NCBI GenBank assembly: GCA_934101575.1
Contig: CAKORJ010000002.1
Location: forward strand, 200,076-264,075
Direction: 5' to 3'
Length of the DNA: 64,000 nt
Source of the DNA: an uncultured Bacilli bacterium
Lineage (GTDB): Bacteria > Bacillota_I > Bacilli_A > RF39 > UBA660
Positions 8,201 through 16,078 of the stretch are shown here, one piece after another. The translations under genes were made by a program, and so were the position numbers. Below the pieces are notes generated by a model, which was not told the DNA's origin, searched no databases, and saw nothing but the letters and a program-made list of their open reading frames with translations. Every line of letters begins with the position of its first letter. The first letter of the stretch is position 1.

Positions 8201-8832
8201 AAGCTGGTATGGATGAAGATGGTAAGACTGTTTTATATGATGGTCGTACTGGTCGCCCATTTGATAATAGAGTTTCAGTTGGAGTTATGTATATGATTAA
8301 ACTTCACCACATGGTTGAAGATAAGATGCATGCTCGTGCTACTGGTCCATATAGTTTAGTTACTCAACAACCACTTGGTGGTAAAGCTCAATTTGGTGGA
8401 CAAAGATTTGGGGAAATGGAAGTTTGGGCTCTATATGCTTATGGTGCAGCACATACTCTTCAAGAAATATTAACTGTTAAGTCAGATGATGTTATTGGAC
8501 GTGTTAAAGTATATGAAGCACTTGTTAAGGGTAATAGAGTTGATCAAGCTGGTGTTCCTGAATCGTTTAGGGTTCTTATTAAAGAATTCCAAGCTTTAGG
8601 ACTTGATATTCAAATTATTAATGAAAAAAATGAAGTTCTTGATCTTAAAGAAATTGAAAGAGAAGAAACAAATGAAAAAACTTCATTTGCTATAGATGAT
8701 ATAGAAATAAAGAAAGTAGAAGATAAGTCTTTTGATGAAGAAGAGGAAGACGATGATGAAGATATTGAACTTGATGTTGATGAGGATTTAGACTTTTCCG
8801 ATGAAAAAGAAGAAAGTGAGGTGAGATACTAA
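5236..8832 (+). CDS. rpoB: DNA-directed RNA polymerase subunit beta
   Basis: Second-largest catalytic subunit of RNA polymerase. I choose the GTG at 5236 since AGGGGTGA (5223-5230) sits 5 bases upstream; an in-frame TTG at 5182 lacks a site. The product is about 1,198 residues. Visible landmarks include YGRICPIESPEGPNIGLI (the rifampicin-region neighbourhood), the NGYNYEDAVILNERL lobe motif, KMAGRHGNKG, and QPLGGKAQFGGQRFGEMEVW near the C-terminus. The last ~45 residues form an acidic tail (runs of D and E) beyond the conserved end. It overlaps rpoC by one base (TAATG). Confidence 0.97.
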   Translation: MAYKIIKCGDHRTRRSFSRIKNTYELTDLLEIQKKSYNWFVENGIKEVFEDLFPVENFAGTLSLEFGDYYFDEPRYSIKECKEREATFAAPLKVEVRLFNNETGEVKEQEIFLGDMPLMTDSGTFVINGAERVIVSQLVRSPSVYFNKEIDKNGRVLITSQIIPTRGTWLEFEADARDILYVRIDRTRKVPLTTMLRAFGLSSDEDIIELFGKSDFMENTIGKDSTRNTDEALIEIYEKLRPGEPATLDSSKNQIITRFFDEFRYDLAKVGRYKFNLKLNVLDRLLGQTLAEDIKVDGEVKFTKGTVVNKAVLEELRPIMQDGYGIKEVKINDELDTYNKVQIVKIYKPGTKEKISVIGNDGTIDSKRLTISDFYASCSYYLNLLQGVGNFDEIDHLGNRRVRQVGELLQNQFRVGVTRMERVIRERMTTQDINEVTPKTLINIRPVTAILKEFFGSSQLSQFMDQNNPIAELTHKRRLSALGPGGLSRDRAGMDVRDVNESHYGRICPIESPEGPNIGLITTLASYAKIDDYGFIQTPYRRVENSVIMDDVHYLTASEENDLIIAESTVGTDENNKITDDIVAARYRGENLLVSPDKVDYIDVSPQQVVSVTTSCIPFLEHDDATRALMGSNMQRQAVPLLKTEAPFVGTGVEYIAARDSGSTVVAKADGVVSYVDGKKVIVKNKGGEDIYYLSDFAASNQDTCFHHIPIVRVGDKVVRGKTILADGPSTDKGELALGKNMTVAFMMFNGYNYEDAVILNERLVKEDAYTTIHIEDYQLPCRDTKLGPEEITRDIPNVSEEARKNLDADGIIRIGTEVKEGDILVGKVTPKGMAELTSEEKLLHAIFGEKTREVRDTSLRVPHGGDGIVHDVKVFTKKNSDDLPSGVSKQIRVYIVQKRKIQVGDKMAGRHGNKGVISLILPEEDMPYLPDGTPVDVMLNPLGVPSRMNIGQVLELHLGMAAKKLGVHVATPVFDGASEQDILDMMKEAGMDEDGKTVLYDGRTGRPFDNRVSVGVMYMIKLHHMVEDKMHARATGPYSLVTQQPLGGKAQFGGQRFGEMEVWALYAYGAAHTLQEILTVKSDDVIGRVKVYEALVKGNRVDQAGVPESFRVLIKEFQALGLDIQIINEKNEVLDLKEIEREETNEKTSFAIDDIEIKKVEDKSFDEEEEDDDEDIELDVDEDLDFSDEKEESEVRY

Positions 8833-11800
8833 TGATAGAAGTTAATAAAGTAGAAGCTTTGAAAATTGGTATTGCATCTTCTGATAAGATTCGTGAATGG
8901 TCTTATGGTGAAGTTAAGAAGCCTGAAACTATTAATTATCGTACTTTAAAGCCTGAAAGAGATGGACTTTTCTGCGAAAAAATCTTTGGGCCAACTAAGG
9001 ATTTTGAATGTTCTTGTGGTAAATATAAAAGAGTTAAGTATAAAAATATAGTTTGTGATAGATGTGGAGTAGAAGTTACTCGTTCTAAGGTTAGAAGAGA
9101 AAGAATGGGACATATAGAACTTGCTTCTCCTGTCTCACATATTTGGTATTTTAAAGGTATTCCTAGTAGAATGGGTACTGTTCTTGATATGAGTCAAAGA
9201 GATCTTGAAGAAGTACTATACTTTGTATCTTATGTTGTTATTGATAAAGGAATAGCTCCTCTTGAAAATAAACAAACTTTAAGTGAAAAAGAATATCGTG
9301 CTTATTATGAAAAATATGGTGATGGATTCCGTGTTGGTATGGGAGCGGAAGCCGTTAAAGAACTTCTTAAACAAGTTGATCTTGGTAAAGAAATTGAAGA
9401 TATTCGTAAGAAGCTTGAAACTGCTCAAGGACAAAAGAGGGCTAGTCTTCTTAAGAGACTTGATATTCTAGATGCATTTTATAAATCTGGAAATAAACCT
9501 GAATGGATGATTCTTGATTGTATACCTGTTATACCTCCGGAACTTCGTCCAATGATTCAACTTGATGGTGGCAGATTTGCTACATCTGATTTGAATGATT
9601 TATATAGAAGAGTTATTAATCGTAATAATCGTTTGAAAAAACTTATTGATTTGGGTGCTCCATCTATTATTATTCAAAATGAAAAGAGAATGCTTCAAGA
9701 AGCTGTTGACGCTTTATTTGACAATGGTCGTCGTGGTAAGAGTGTTACTGGTGCAGGAAATCGTCCTCTTAAGTCACTTTCTAGTATGTTAAAAGGTAAG
9801 CAAGGTCGTTTTAGACAAAACTTACTTGGTAAACGTGTTGATTATTCTGGTCGTTCTGTTATTATAGTTGGACCAAGTTTAAAAATGTATCAATGTGGTC
9901 TTCCTAAGGGTATGGCTCTTGAACTATTTAAGCCTCATGTTATTCATGGTTTAGTTGAAAAGGGTATTGCTCATAATATTAAGGCTGCTAAAAAGCTTAT
10001 TGATAATCAAGATGAAAGAGTTTGGGATGTTGTTGAAGAAGTTATTAAAGAACATCCAGTTATGCTTAATAGAGCTCCTACTTTACATAGACTTGGTATT
10101 CAAGCGTTTGAACCTAAGTTAATTGGTGGTAAGGCTATTAGACTTCATCCTCTTGTTTGTCCAGCATTTAATGCGGATTTTGATGGGGATCAAATGGCTG
10201 TTCATGTTCCTTTATCTGAAGAAGCTCAAGCTGAAGCTAGACTTTTAATGCTTGGTGCTAATAACATTCTTCATCCTAAGAGTGGGGAACCTGTTGTTAC
10301 TCCTGCTCAAGATATGGTTCTTGGTAATTATTATCTTACTATGGAAGAATCTGATGAAGATGAAGGTCGCGTGTTTAAGAATTCTAATGAAGCTATTATG
10401 GAATATGAAAGAGGGGACTTGAAAATTCATACTAGAATTGCTCTTAAAGTTAACTCATTTAAACATAAATTGTTCTCTGAAGAACATAAAGACGATTATT
10501 TAGTTACAACAGTTGGAAAACTTATATTTAATGAGATTCTTCCTGATACATTTCCTTATATAAATGAACCTACTAAGGAAAATATTGAAAAGATTACTCC
10601 TAGTAAATATTTCTTGAAACCTGGTACTAATATAAGAGAAGCAATTAAGGAAATGGCTCTTGTTGAACCTTTCCCTGTTAAAACTTTAAAACAAATAATT
10701 GCTCAAATATTTAAACTTTATAAAACTACAGAAACTTCTATTATGCTAGATAGACTTAAGGATTTAGGATTTAAGTATTCTACTGTAAGTGGTGCTACTG
10801 TTTCTACACATGACGTTGCTACTAGTAGTTCTAAACCTGAAATTATAGCTAATGCTAAGAAGACTGTTGATAAAATTAATAAACAATATTCTAGGGGTTT
10901 AATTACTGAAGAAGAAAGATATGAAAGTGTTATAAATGTTTGGTATAAGGCTAAAGATCAAGTTCAAGCTGAACTTCAAGAAATTGCTGACAAATCCCTT
11001 ACTAATCCAATATTTATGATGATGAAGTCTGGGGCTCGTGGTAAAATTTCTCAATTCGTTCAACTTTCTGGTATGCGTGGACTTATGTCTAAACCAGGTG
11101 GTCGTGTTATAGAAATTCCAGTTATTTCCTCATTTAAGGAAGGATTATCAGTTTCTGAATTCTTCTTATCTACACATAGTGCCCGTAAGGGTAGTGCGGA
11201 TACAGCTCTTAATACTGCATCTTCTGGATATTTAACAAGAAGACTTGTAGATGTTTCTCAAGATGTTATTGTTAAGGAAGCTGATTGTGGTACTGATTTT
11301 GGTGTTACAGTTGAAGCATTTATTAATGATAAAGATAATACTGTTATTGAAAACCTTTATGATCGTATTGTTGGTAGATATGCTAGTAAGAAGATAATAA
11401 ATCCTGAGACTAAGGAAGTTATTGTTGAAAAAGATGGTCTTATCAATGAAAAAGAAGCAGAAAAGATTGTTGCTGCTGGTATTGAAAAAGTTGAAATTAG
11501 AAATGTTCTTACATGTAATACCCATAATGGTGTTTGTCAAAAATGTTATGGTAGAAACTTAGCTACTGGTAATATTGTTGAAATTGGTGAAGCTATTGGT
11601 ATTATGGCTGCTCAATCTATTGGTGAACCTGGTACTCAACTTACTATGAGAACTTTCCATACAGGTGGAGTTGCCGGTGGTGAAGATATTACTCAAGGTC
11701 TTCCACGTGTTGAAGAATTGTTTGAAGCTCGTAATCCAAAAGGACAAGCTACTATTGCTACTACTGCGGGTAAGATTAAAGATATTAAAGAAGATCATGG

Positions 11801-12458
11801 TAAATATAAGATTAAGATCAAGAATAAAGTTGAGGAAGTTGAACATATCACTAATTATGGTGCTAAGTTAAGGGTTCAAAAAGGTGATGAAGTTACTGTT
11901 GGAGAAAAACTTACTGAAGGTAATATTAGTCCGAAAGAACTTCTTGCTGTTACAGATCCTATAACTGCTCAAACTTATATTCTAAAAGAAATTCAAAAAG
12001 CTTATAGAGCACAAGGTGTTGATATCAGTGATAAACATATTGAAGTTGTTGTTAGTAGAATGATTTCTAAGATCAGAATTTCTGATGGTGGAGAAACTGA
12101 ATTATTACTTGGTAGTCTTGTTAATATTAAAGACTTTACTGATGTTAATAAAGATGCTATTCTTAAAGGTAAAAAACCTGCGACTGGTAAACCAATTCTT
12201 CTTGGTATTACTAAAGCATCTCTTGAAACAGAATCATTCTTATCTGCGGCATCATTCCAAGAAACTACAAGAGTTCTTACTGATGCGTCTATTAAAGGTA
12301 AGGTTGATACTTTACAAGGACTTAAGGAAAATGTTATTATTGGTAAACTTATTCCTGCGGGAACTGGTGCTAAGCAATATCGTGATGTTTCTTATGAACT
12401 TAAAAAACAATTTATGTCTGAAGAACCTTTAGAGGCTTTAGAAGACGAACTTATGTAG
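8832..12458 (+). CDS. rpoC: DNA-directed RNA polymerase subunit beta'
   Basis: Largest catalytic subunit. The 1,208-aa protein has the N-terminal zinc ligands C60, C62, C75 and C78, the Mg-binding active-site motif NADFDGDQMAVH at 447-458 (D449, D451, D453), and the second zinc site C819, C895, C902, C905. The bridge/trigger region shows GEPGTQLTMRTFHTGG. Length is normal for a Firmicute without large insertions. It is translationally coupled to rpoB and followed by a strong terminator. Confidence 0.97.
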   Translation: MIEVNKVEALKIGIASSDKIREWSYGEVKKPETINYRTLKPERDGLFCEKIFGPTKDFECSCGKYKRVKYKNIVCDRCGVEVTRSKVRRERMGHIELASPVSHIWYFKGIPSRMGTVLDMSQRDLEEVLYFVSYVVIDKGIAPLENKQTLSEKEYRAYYEKYGDGFRVGMGAEAVKELLKQVDLGKEIEDIRKKLETAQGQKRASLLKRLDILDAFYKSGNKPEWMILDCIPVIPPELRPMIQLDGGRFATSDLNDLYRRVINRNNRLKKLIDLGAPSIIIQNEKRMLQEAVDALFDNGRRGKSVTGAGNRPLKSLSSMLKGKQGRFRQNLLGKRVDYSGRSVIIVGPSLKMYQCGLPKGMALELFKPHVIHGLVEKGIAHNIKAAKKLIDNQDERVWDVVEEVIKEHPVMLNRAPTLHRLGIQAFEPKLIGGKAIRLHPLVCPAFNADFDGDQMAVHVPLSEEAQAEARLLMLGANNILHPKSGEPVVTPAQDMVLGNYYLTMEESDEDEGRVFKNSNEAIMEYERGDLKIHTRIALKVNSFKHKLFSEEHKDDYLVTTVGKLIFNEILPDTFPYINEPTKENIEKITPSKYFLKPGTNIREAIKEMALVEPFPVKTLKQIIAQIFKLYKTTETSIMLDRLKDLGFKYSTVSGATVSTHDVATSSSKPEIIANAKKTVDKINKQYSRGLITEEERYESVINVWYKAKDQVQAELQEIADKSLTNPIFMMMKSGARGKISQFVQLSGMRGLMSKPGGRVIEIPVISSFKEGLSVSEFFLSTHSARKGSADTALNTASSGYLTRRLVDVSQDVIVKEADCGTDFGVTVEAFINDKDNTVIENLYDRIVGRYASKKIINPETKEVIVEKDGLINEKEAEKIVAAGIEKVEIRNVLTCNTHNGVCQKCYGRNLATGNIVEIGEAIGIMAAQSIGEPGTQLTMRTFHTGGVAGGEDITQGLPRVEELFEARNPKGQATIATTAGKIKDIKEDHGKYKIKIKNKVEEVEHITNYGAKLRVQKGDEVTVGEKLTEGNISPKELLAVTDPITAQTYILKEIQKAYRAQGVDISDKHIEVVVSRMISKIRISDGGETELLLGSLVNIKDFTDVNKDAILKGKKPATGKPILLGITKASLETESFLSAASFQETTRVLTDASIKGKVDTLQGLKENVIIGKLIPAGTGAKQYRDVSYELKKQFMSEEPLEALEDELM

Positions 12459-12462
12459 TGTT

Positions 12463-12490
12463 AGAACTAACTATTTGGTTAGTTCTTTTT
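12463..12490 (+). terminator. Intrinsic terminator after rpoC
   Basis: AGAACTAAC (12463-12471) pairs with GTTAGTTCT (12478-12486) across a short loop, followed by a T tract. A strong rho-independent terminator just after the rpoC stop. Confidence 0.88.
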
Positions 12491-12491
12491 G

Positions 12492-12520
12492 TTTACTTGT
12501 TTTTGTTTATTTAGTATAAT
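12492..12520 (+). promoter_or_regulatory. Promoter for yvcK-whiA
   Basis: TTTACT at 12492-12497 and TATAAT at 12515-12520, spacer 17. The -10 is perfect. It lies directly after the rpoC terminator and 17 bases before the preferred yvcK start. Confidence 0.65.
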
Positions 12521-12536
12521 TATTATAGGTGATTTT

Positions 12537-13484
12537 ATGAATAAAAAAGTTGTAGTTTTTGGAGGAGGAACTGGAATTAGTTTTTTAGTTCGTGGGCTTA
12601 AGGAATTCCCTGTTGATATAACTACTGTTATTAGTGTTTCTGATAATGGTTCTTCGACTGGTAAACTTCGTGAGGAGTTTTTTATGCCTGCAATGGGAGA
12701 TGTTCGTAAGGTTATAGTTGCTCTTTCTAATGCTAATGATGAGATAAAGAAACTTTTACAATATAGATTTGATACTTATACTGATTTAAATGGACATCCT
12801 GTTGGTAATTTAATTATGGCTGCTATGTATAATATTACTGGTAGTTTGAAAGAAAGTATAAAAGTACTTAGTGACTTTTTAAATGTTCGTCATAAGATTC
12901 TTCCTTTATCTGAAGATTATCTTACTTTGATGGCTGAGACTACTAGTGGAGATATTATCCATGGTGAAAGTGAAATTGGTCATGATAGACGTAAAATTAA
13001 GAAGTTATTTTATGACGAAGATCCAAATGTTGATCCAGAAATTATTTCAGAAATTTCGTCTTGTGATTTGATTGTTTTTAGTATGGGTAGTTTATATACT
13101 AGTCTTATACCTAATTTACTTTCAAATGATATAATATCTGCGATTGATAAGAGTAATGCTCGTATACTTTATACTTGTAATGCTGTTGATCAAGTTTTTG
13201 AGACTGAGGATTATACTGTTGGGGATCATATTGAAATAATTAATAAATATCTTGGAAAGAGAAAAGTCGATGCAGTTCTTGCTGCGGATAGTAAACTTCC
13301 TTTGCTTGTTCTTGATAAGTATATTGCCGCGGAAAATAAAAGTCTTGTTAAGATAGATGAGGATAAGATTGCTTCTATGAATTGTGAGCTTATAAAAGAA
13401 GATTTACTTGTTATTGAAGGTAATTATATTCGTCATAATGGACTTAAGCTTGCTACAAGCATTTTTAATTATTTGATGAGGTGA
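12537..13484 (+). CDS. yvcK: YvcK/CofD-like protein (gluconeogenesis factor family)
   Basis: Member of the CofD/YvcK family; in Bacillus YvcK is needed for growth on gluconeogenic carbon sources and for cell shape and binds UDP-sugars. From ATG 12537 the protein has 315 residues: the nucleotide-binding start VVVFGGGTGISFLVRGLK, then VSVSDNGSSTGKLREEF and MGDVRKVIVALS. The longer TTG start at 12489 would lie in the promoter. The gene overlaps nothing and whiA follows 4 bases later. The usual preceding rapZ is missing; yvcK-whiA is otherwise the normal order. Confidence 0.9.
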   Translation: MNKKVVVFGGGTGISFLVRGLKEFPVDITTVISVSDNGSSTGKLREEFFMPAMGDVRKVIVALSNANDEIKKLLQYRFDTYTDLNGHPVGNLIMAAMYNITGSLKESIKVLSDFLNVRHKILPLSEDYLTLMAETTSGDIIHGESEIGHDRRKIKKLFYDEDPNVDPEIISEISSCDLIVFSMGSLYTSLIPNLLSNDIISAIDKSNARILYTCNAVDQVFETEDYTVGDHIEIINKYLGKRKVDAVLAADSKLPLLVLDKYIAAENKSLVKIDEDKIASMNCELIKEDLLVIEGNYIRHNGLKLATSIFNYLMR

Positions 13485-13488
13485 GTTT

Positions 13489-14418
13489 ATGTCTTTTACT
13501 ACTGAGATTAAGAATGAAATATGTTCTAATAGTTATTCTAGATTAGAAAATATATGTCTTTTATCTGGTTTTCTTAGAAATAATGCTGAAGTTTTAGATG
13601 ATGAGATAGTTATTGTTTCTGAGAATCCTAAAGTTGTTAGAAAGATTTTTGCTTTGCTTAAAGAGATATTTGATATAAGCCCTGTTATTAATTCTGGTAA
13701 GAGTACTAGTTTTAAAAAAAACTATTTTAATATTCTTATTGATGATAAGTTTTCTGTTATTTTAAGTAGTCTTATGATTAAGGATAATGGTGTTATGTTT
13801 CCTAGTATTCCTTCTTATTTTTTGGATACTGAGGATTTGAAAAGAGCTTATTTACGGGGTGTATTTCTTGCTAAGGGTAGTATTAATGATCCTAAAAAAT
13901 CTAGATATCATATGGAGTTTCTTGTTGATAGAAAGGATGAGGCTTATTTTATTGTTTCTTTGCTTTCTTATTTTGATATAAATTCTAAAGTTATTCCTAG
14001 AGATAAGGGTTATATGACTTATGTTAAAGAGGCAGAAAAGATTGGTGATTTTCTTAGAATTGTTAGTGCTAATAATGCTATTTTATATTATGAGGATATT
14101 AGAATATATAGGGATCATAAAAATATGACTAATAGACTTAATAATTGTGAGCAGGCTAATGTTGATAAAACCATTGATGCTAGTAGAAAACAGATGGATG
14201 ATATATCTTTAATTAAAGAGTTTATTGGTTTGGATGCTGTTCCTGAAAAAATTCGTGATGTTGTTATTTATAGAGAAAAATATCCGGAGGCTTCTTTATT
14301 AGAGCTTAGTTATATAATTGGTTCTGAAACTGATAAGCCTATTACTAAATCTGGCCTTAGTCATAGATTTAGAAAAATTCATGAGATTGCAGAAAGAATA
14401 AGAAATGAAAAAAAGTAA
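13489..14418 (+). CDS. whiA: WhiA-type DNA-binding protein
   Basis: Homologue of sporulation regulator WhiA, which in Bacillus affects division and chromosome segregation. The 309-aa protein has the N-terminal SFTTEIKNEI start and a degenerate LAGLIDADG homing-endonuclease-like domain (YLRGVFLAKGSINDPKKSRYH around residue 125, and SLLSYFDINSKVI), then a C-terminal helix-turn-helix (ASLLELSYIIGSETDKPITKS, SGLSHRFRKI). Typical length. It is cotranscribed with yvcK and ends at a bidirectional terminator. Confidence 0.92.
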   Translation: MSFTTEIKNEICSNSYSRLENICLLSGFLRNNAEVLDDEIVIVSENPKVVRKIFALLKEIFDISPVINSGKSTSFKKNYFNILIDDKFSVILSSLMIKDNGVMFPSIPSYFLDTEDLKRAYLRGVFLAKGSINDPKKSRYHMEFLVDRKDEAYFIVSLLSYFDINSKVIPRDKGYMTYVKEAEKIGDFLRIVSANNAILYYEDIRIYRDHKNMTNRLNNCEQANVDKTIDASRKQMDDISLIKEFIGLDAVPEKIRDVVIYREKYPEASLLELSYIIGSETDKPITKSGLSHRFRKIHEIAERIRNEKK

Positions 14419-14448
14419 GATTTACATATAGTTATGCATCTTACTTTT
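14412..14448. terminator. Bidirectional terminator between whiA and the lipid kinase
   Basis: AAAGTAAGAT (14412-14421) pairs with ATCTTACTTT (14438-14447), with A residues on one side and T residues on the other, so it can end both the plus-strand whiA unit and the minus-strand kinase gene. It includes the whiA stop. Confidence 0.8.
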
Positions 14449-15364
14449 ATTTTGTGAATAGTTTTGATATATTTTTTTTAGGTAGTAGCATTTTTAATTC
14501 TTTATTTATTGTTATTGTATAAGTTTTTGTTTCTTCTTTTAGTTTTTCTCCGTCTATTGTCCAATTATTTTTAACTTTTTCTTTGAAATTTATTTCTATT
14601 TTATCATTTGTATGGCAGTATATTCCTGGTACATTTGTTATGCCTGTTTTTACAAGTAGTATTAGTGTTTTTACTAAATCTTTTCTTCTAGTGATGTTGC
14701 AGAACATTATTTCAAACTTATTATCGTCTAGTTTTACATTTTTGTAGATATTATTGAATCCTGCTATACGATTAGCGTTTGATATTAAGATTAGGGAATA
14801 TAGTCCTTGATAGGTTTTTCCATTTATTTTGTATTCTAATTCATATAGTTTTGTTGTTTGAAAGAATTCCTTTACGCCGTTTATTAGGTATGCAAAATGT
14901 CCTAATTTCTTTTTTAGTTTTCTCGAAGTTTGATAGGGAACGTTTATGAATTTTCCGAATCCTGCGACATAGAAGAAAGGTTGATTATTTATTATACCTA
15001 AGTCAACTTGTTTTATTTCGCCATCTAGTATTTTATCTATGCTTTTTAAAATATTTTTATTTAATCCTAGCATATGACCTATATCATTTGTTGTGCCAAC
15101 TGGAATATGCGATAATATTAATTTTTTTTCTCTTTGGTGATTTCCTGAGACTATTTCGTTAAATGTGCCATCTCCGCCAATGGATAATACTAAATCTGTA
15201 TATTTTAGTTTTTTTACATGTTTTTTTGCATCTCCATGCTTTTCTGTGTAGTAAATGTTTGTTTTATATCCGTGTTCTGTTAATTTGTTTATTACTTCAT
15301 TTAATGTTTTCTTTTTAATACCTTTGCCACTTTCTCTGTTGCAAATCAATTCACAGCTTTTCAT
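14447..15364 (-). CDS. Diacylglycerol kinase-family lipid kinase
   Basis: Soluble kinase of the DagK/YegS/BmrU type that phosphorylates diacylglycerol or a related lipid with ATP. The 305-aa protein carries the ICNRESGKG N-terminus, the nucleotide-binding motif SIGGDGTFNEIVSG (GGDGT at 63-67), PVGTTNDIGHMLGL, and the C-terminal NNWTIDGEKL, equivalent to the family's W.(V/I)DGE motif. Length is normal. A GGTGAT site precedes the ATG. It runs opposite to its neighbours whiA and the TGS kinase. The physiological substrate cannot be read from the sequence. Confidence 0.85.
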   Translation of the reverse strand: MKSCELICNRESGKGIKKKTLNEVINKLTEHGYKTNIYYTEKHGDAKKHVKKLKYTDLVLSIGGDGTFNEIVSGNHQREKKLILSHIPVGTTNDIGHMLGLNKNILKSIDKILDGEIKQVDLGIINNQPFFYVAGFGKFINVPYQTSRKLKKKLGHFAYLINGVKEFFQTTKLYELEYKINGKTYQGLYSLILISNANRIAGFNNIYKNVKLDDNKFEIMFCNITRRKDLVKTLILLVKTGITNVPGIYCHTNDKIEINFKEKVKNNWTIDGEKLKEETKTYTITINKELKMLLPKKNISKLFTK

Positions 15365-15391
15365 ATAATCACCAATTTAATTATACATAAT

Positions 15392-15973
15392 TTATTTTTT
15401 ATTTTCAATGATTTTATCTATTAGACCATAGTTTTTAGCTTCTTCGCTTGATAAAAAATAGTCTCTTTCTGTATCGTTTTCTATTTGTTTTAAATCTTTT
15501 CCTGTGTTGTTTGCCATTATTTTATTTAATTTTTCTTTTAATTTTAATATTCTTTCTGCGGCTATTTTTATTTCTGTTGCTTGACCTTGTGCTCCGCCAA
15601 GTGGTTGATGTATCATTACTTCGGCATTTGGAAGGGCCATTCTTTTTCCTTTTTCTCCACTTGATAGTAGGAATGCGGCCATGGATGCGGCCATGCCTAA
15701 ACATATTGTTGATACTTTACTTTTTACGAAGTTCATTGTGTCATATATTGCCATTCCTGCGGTTATTGATCCTCCTGGTGAGTTTATATATATATTTATA
15801 TCGTCATGTGATTCAGAGTCTAAATATAGTAGTTCTGCGACTATTATGTTTGCTGTATTGTCATTTATTTCACCATTTAATATTATGATTCTATCTTTTA
15901 AAAGTCTTGAATATATATCATAACTTCTTTCACCATTTATTTCTTTTTCTATTACTGTTGGAATTAAGTTCAT
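15392..15973 (-). CDS. clpP: ATP-dependent Clp protease proteolytic subunit
   Basis: Serine peptidase that forms two heptameric rings and works with ClpX/ClpC unfoldases. I choose the ATG at 15973, six bases after TAGGTG, giving 193 residues starting MNLIPTVIEK, the common ClpP start; the longer frame adds three residues from a GTG at 15982. The triad is S97 (GMAAS), H122 (MIHQPLGG) and D171. All core motifs are intact. It is followed on the same strand by the lipid kinase after 27 bases, possibly cotranscribed. Confidence 0.96.
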   Translation of the reverse strand: MNLIPTVIEKEINGERSYDIYSRLLKDRIIILNGEINDNTANIIVAELLYLDSESHDDINIYINSPGGSITAGMAIYDTMNFVKSKVSTICLGMAASMAAFLLSSGEKGKRMALPNAEVMIHQPLGGAQGQATEIKIAAERILKLKEKLNKIMANNTGKDLKQIENDTERDYFLSSEEAKNYGLIDKIIENKK

Positions 15974-16078
15974 TTTGATCACCTATTAATAAATTACGTA
16001 AAAAAAGTAATAATATTCGTATCAAAATCATACAATATGTGATAAAATAGTATTATAGAATTGAGAGGGTGTTTATAT

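Noticed and set aside
15448..15923. Long plus-strand frames opposite clpP
   Set aside because: They are antisense shadows of a clearly conserved ClpP gene, lack ribosome sites and encode low-complexity L/F-rich text.
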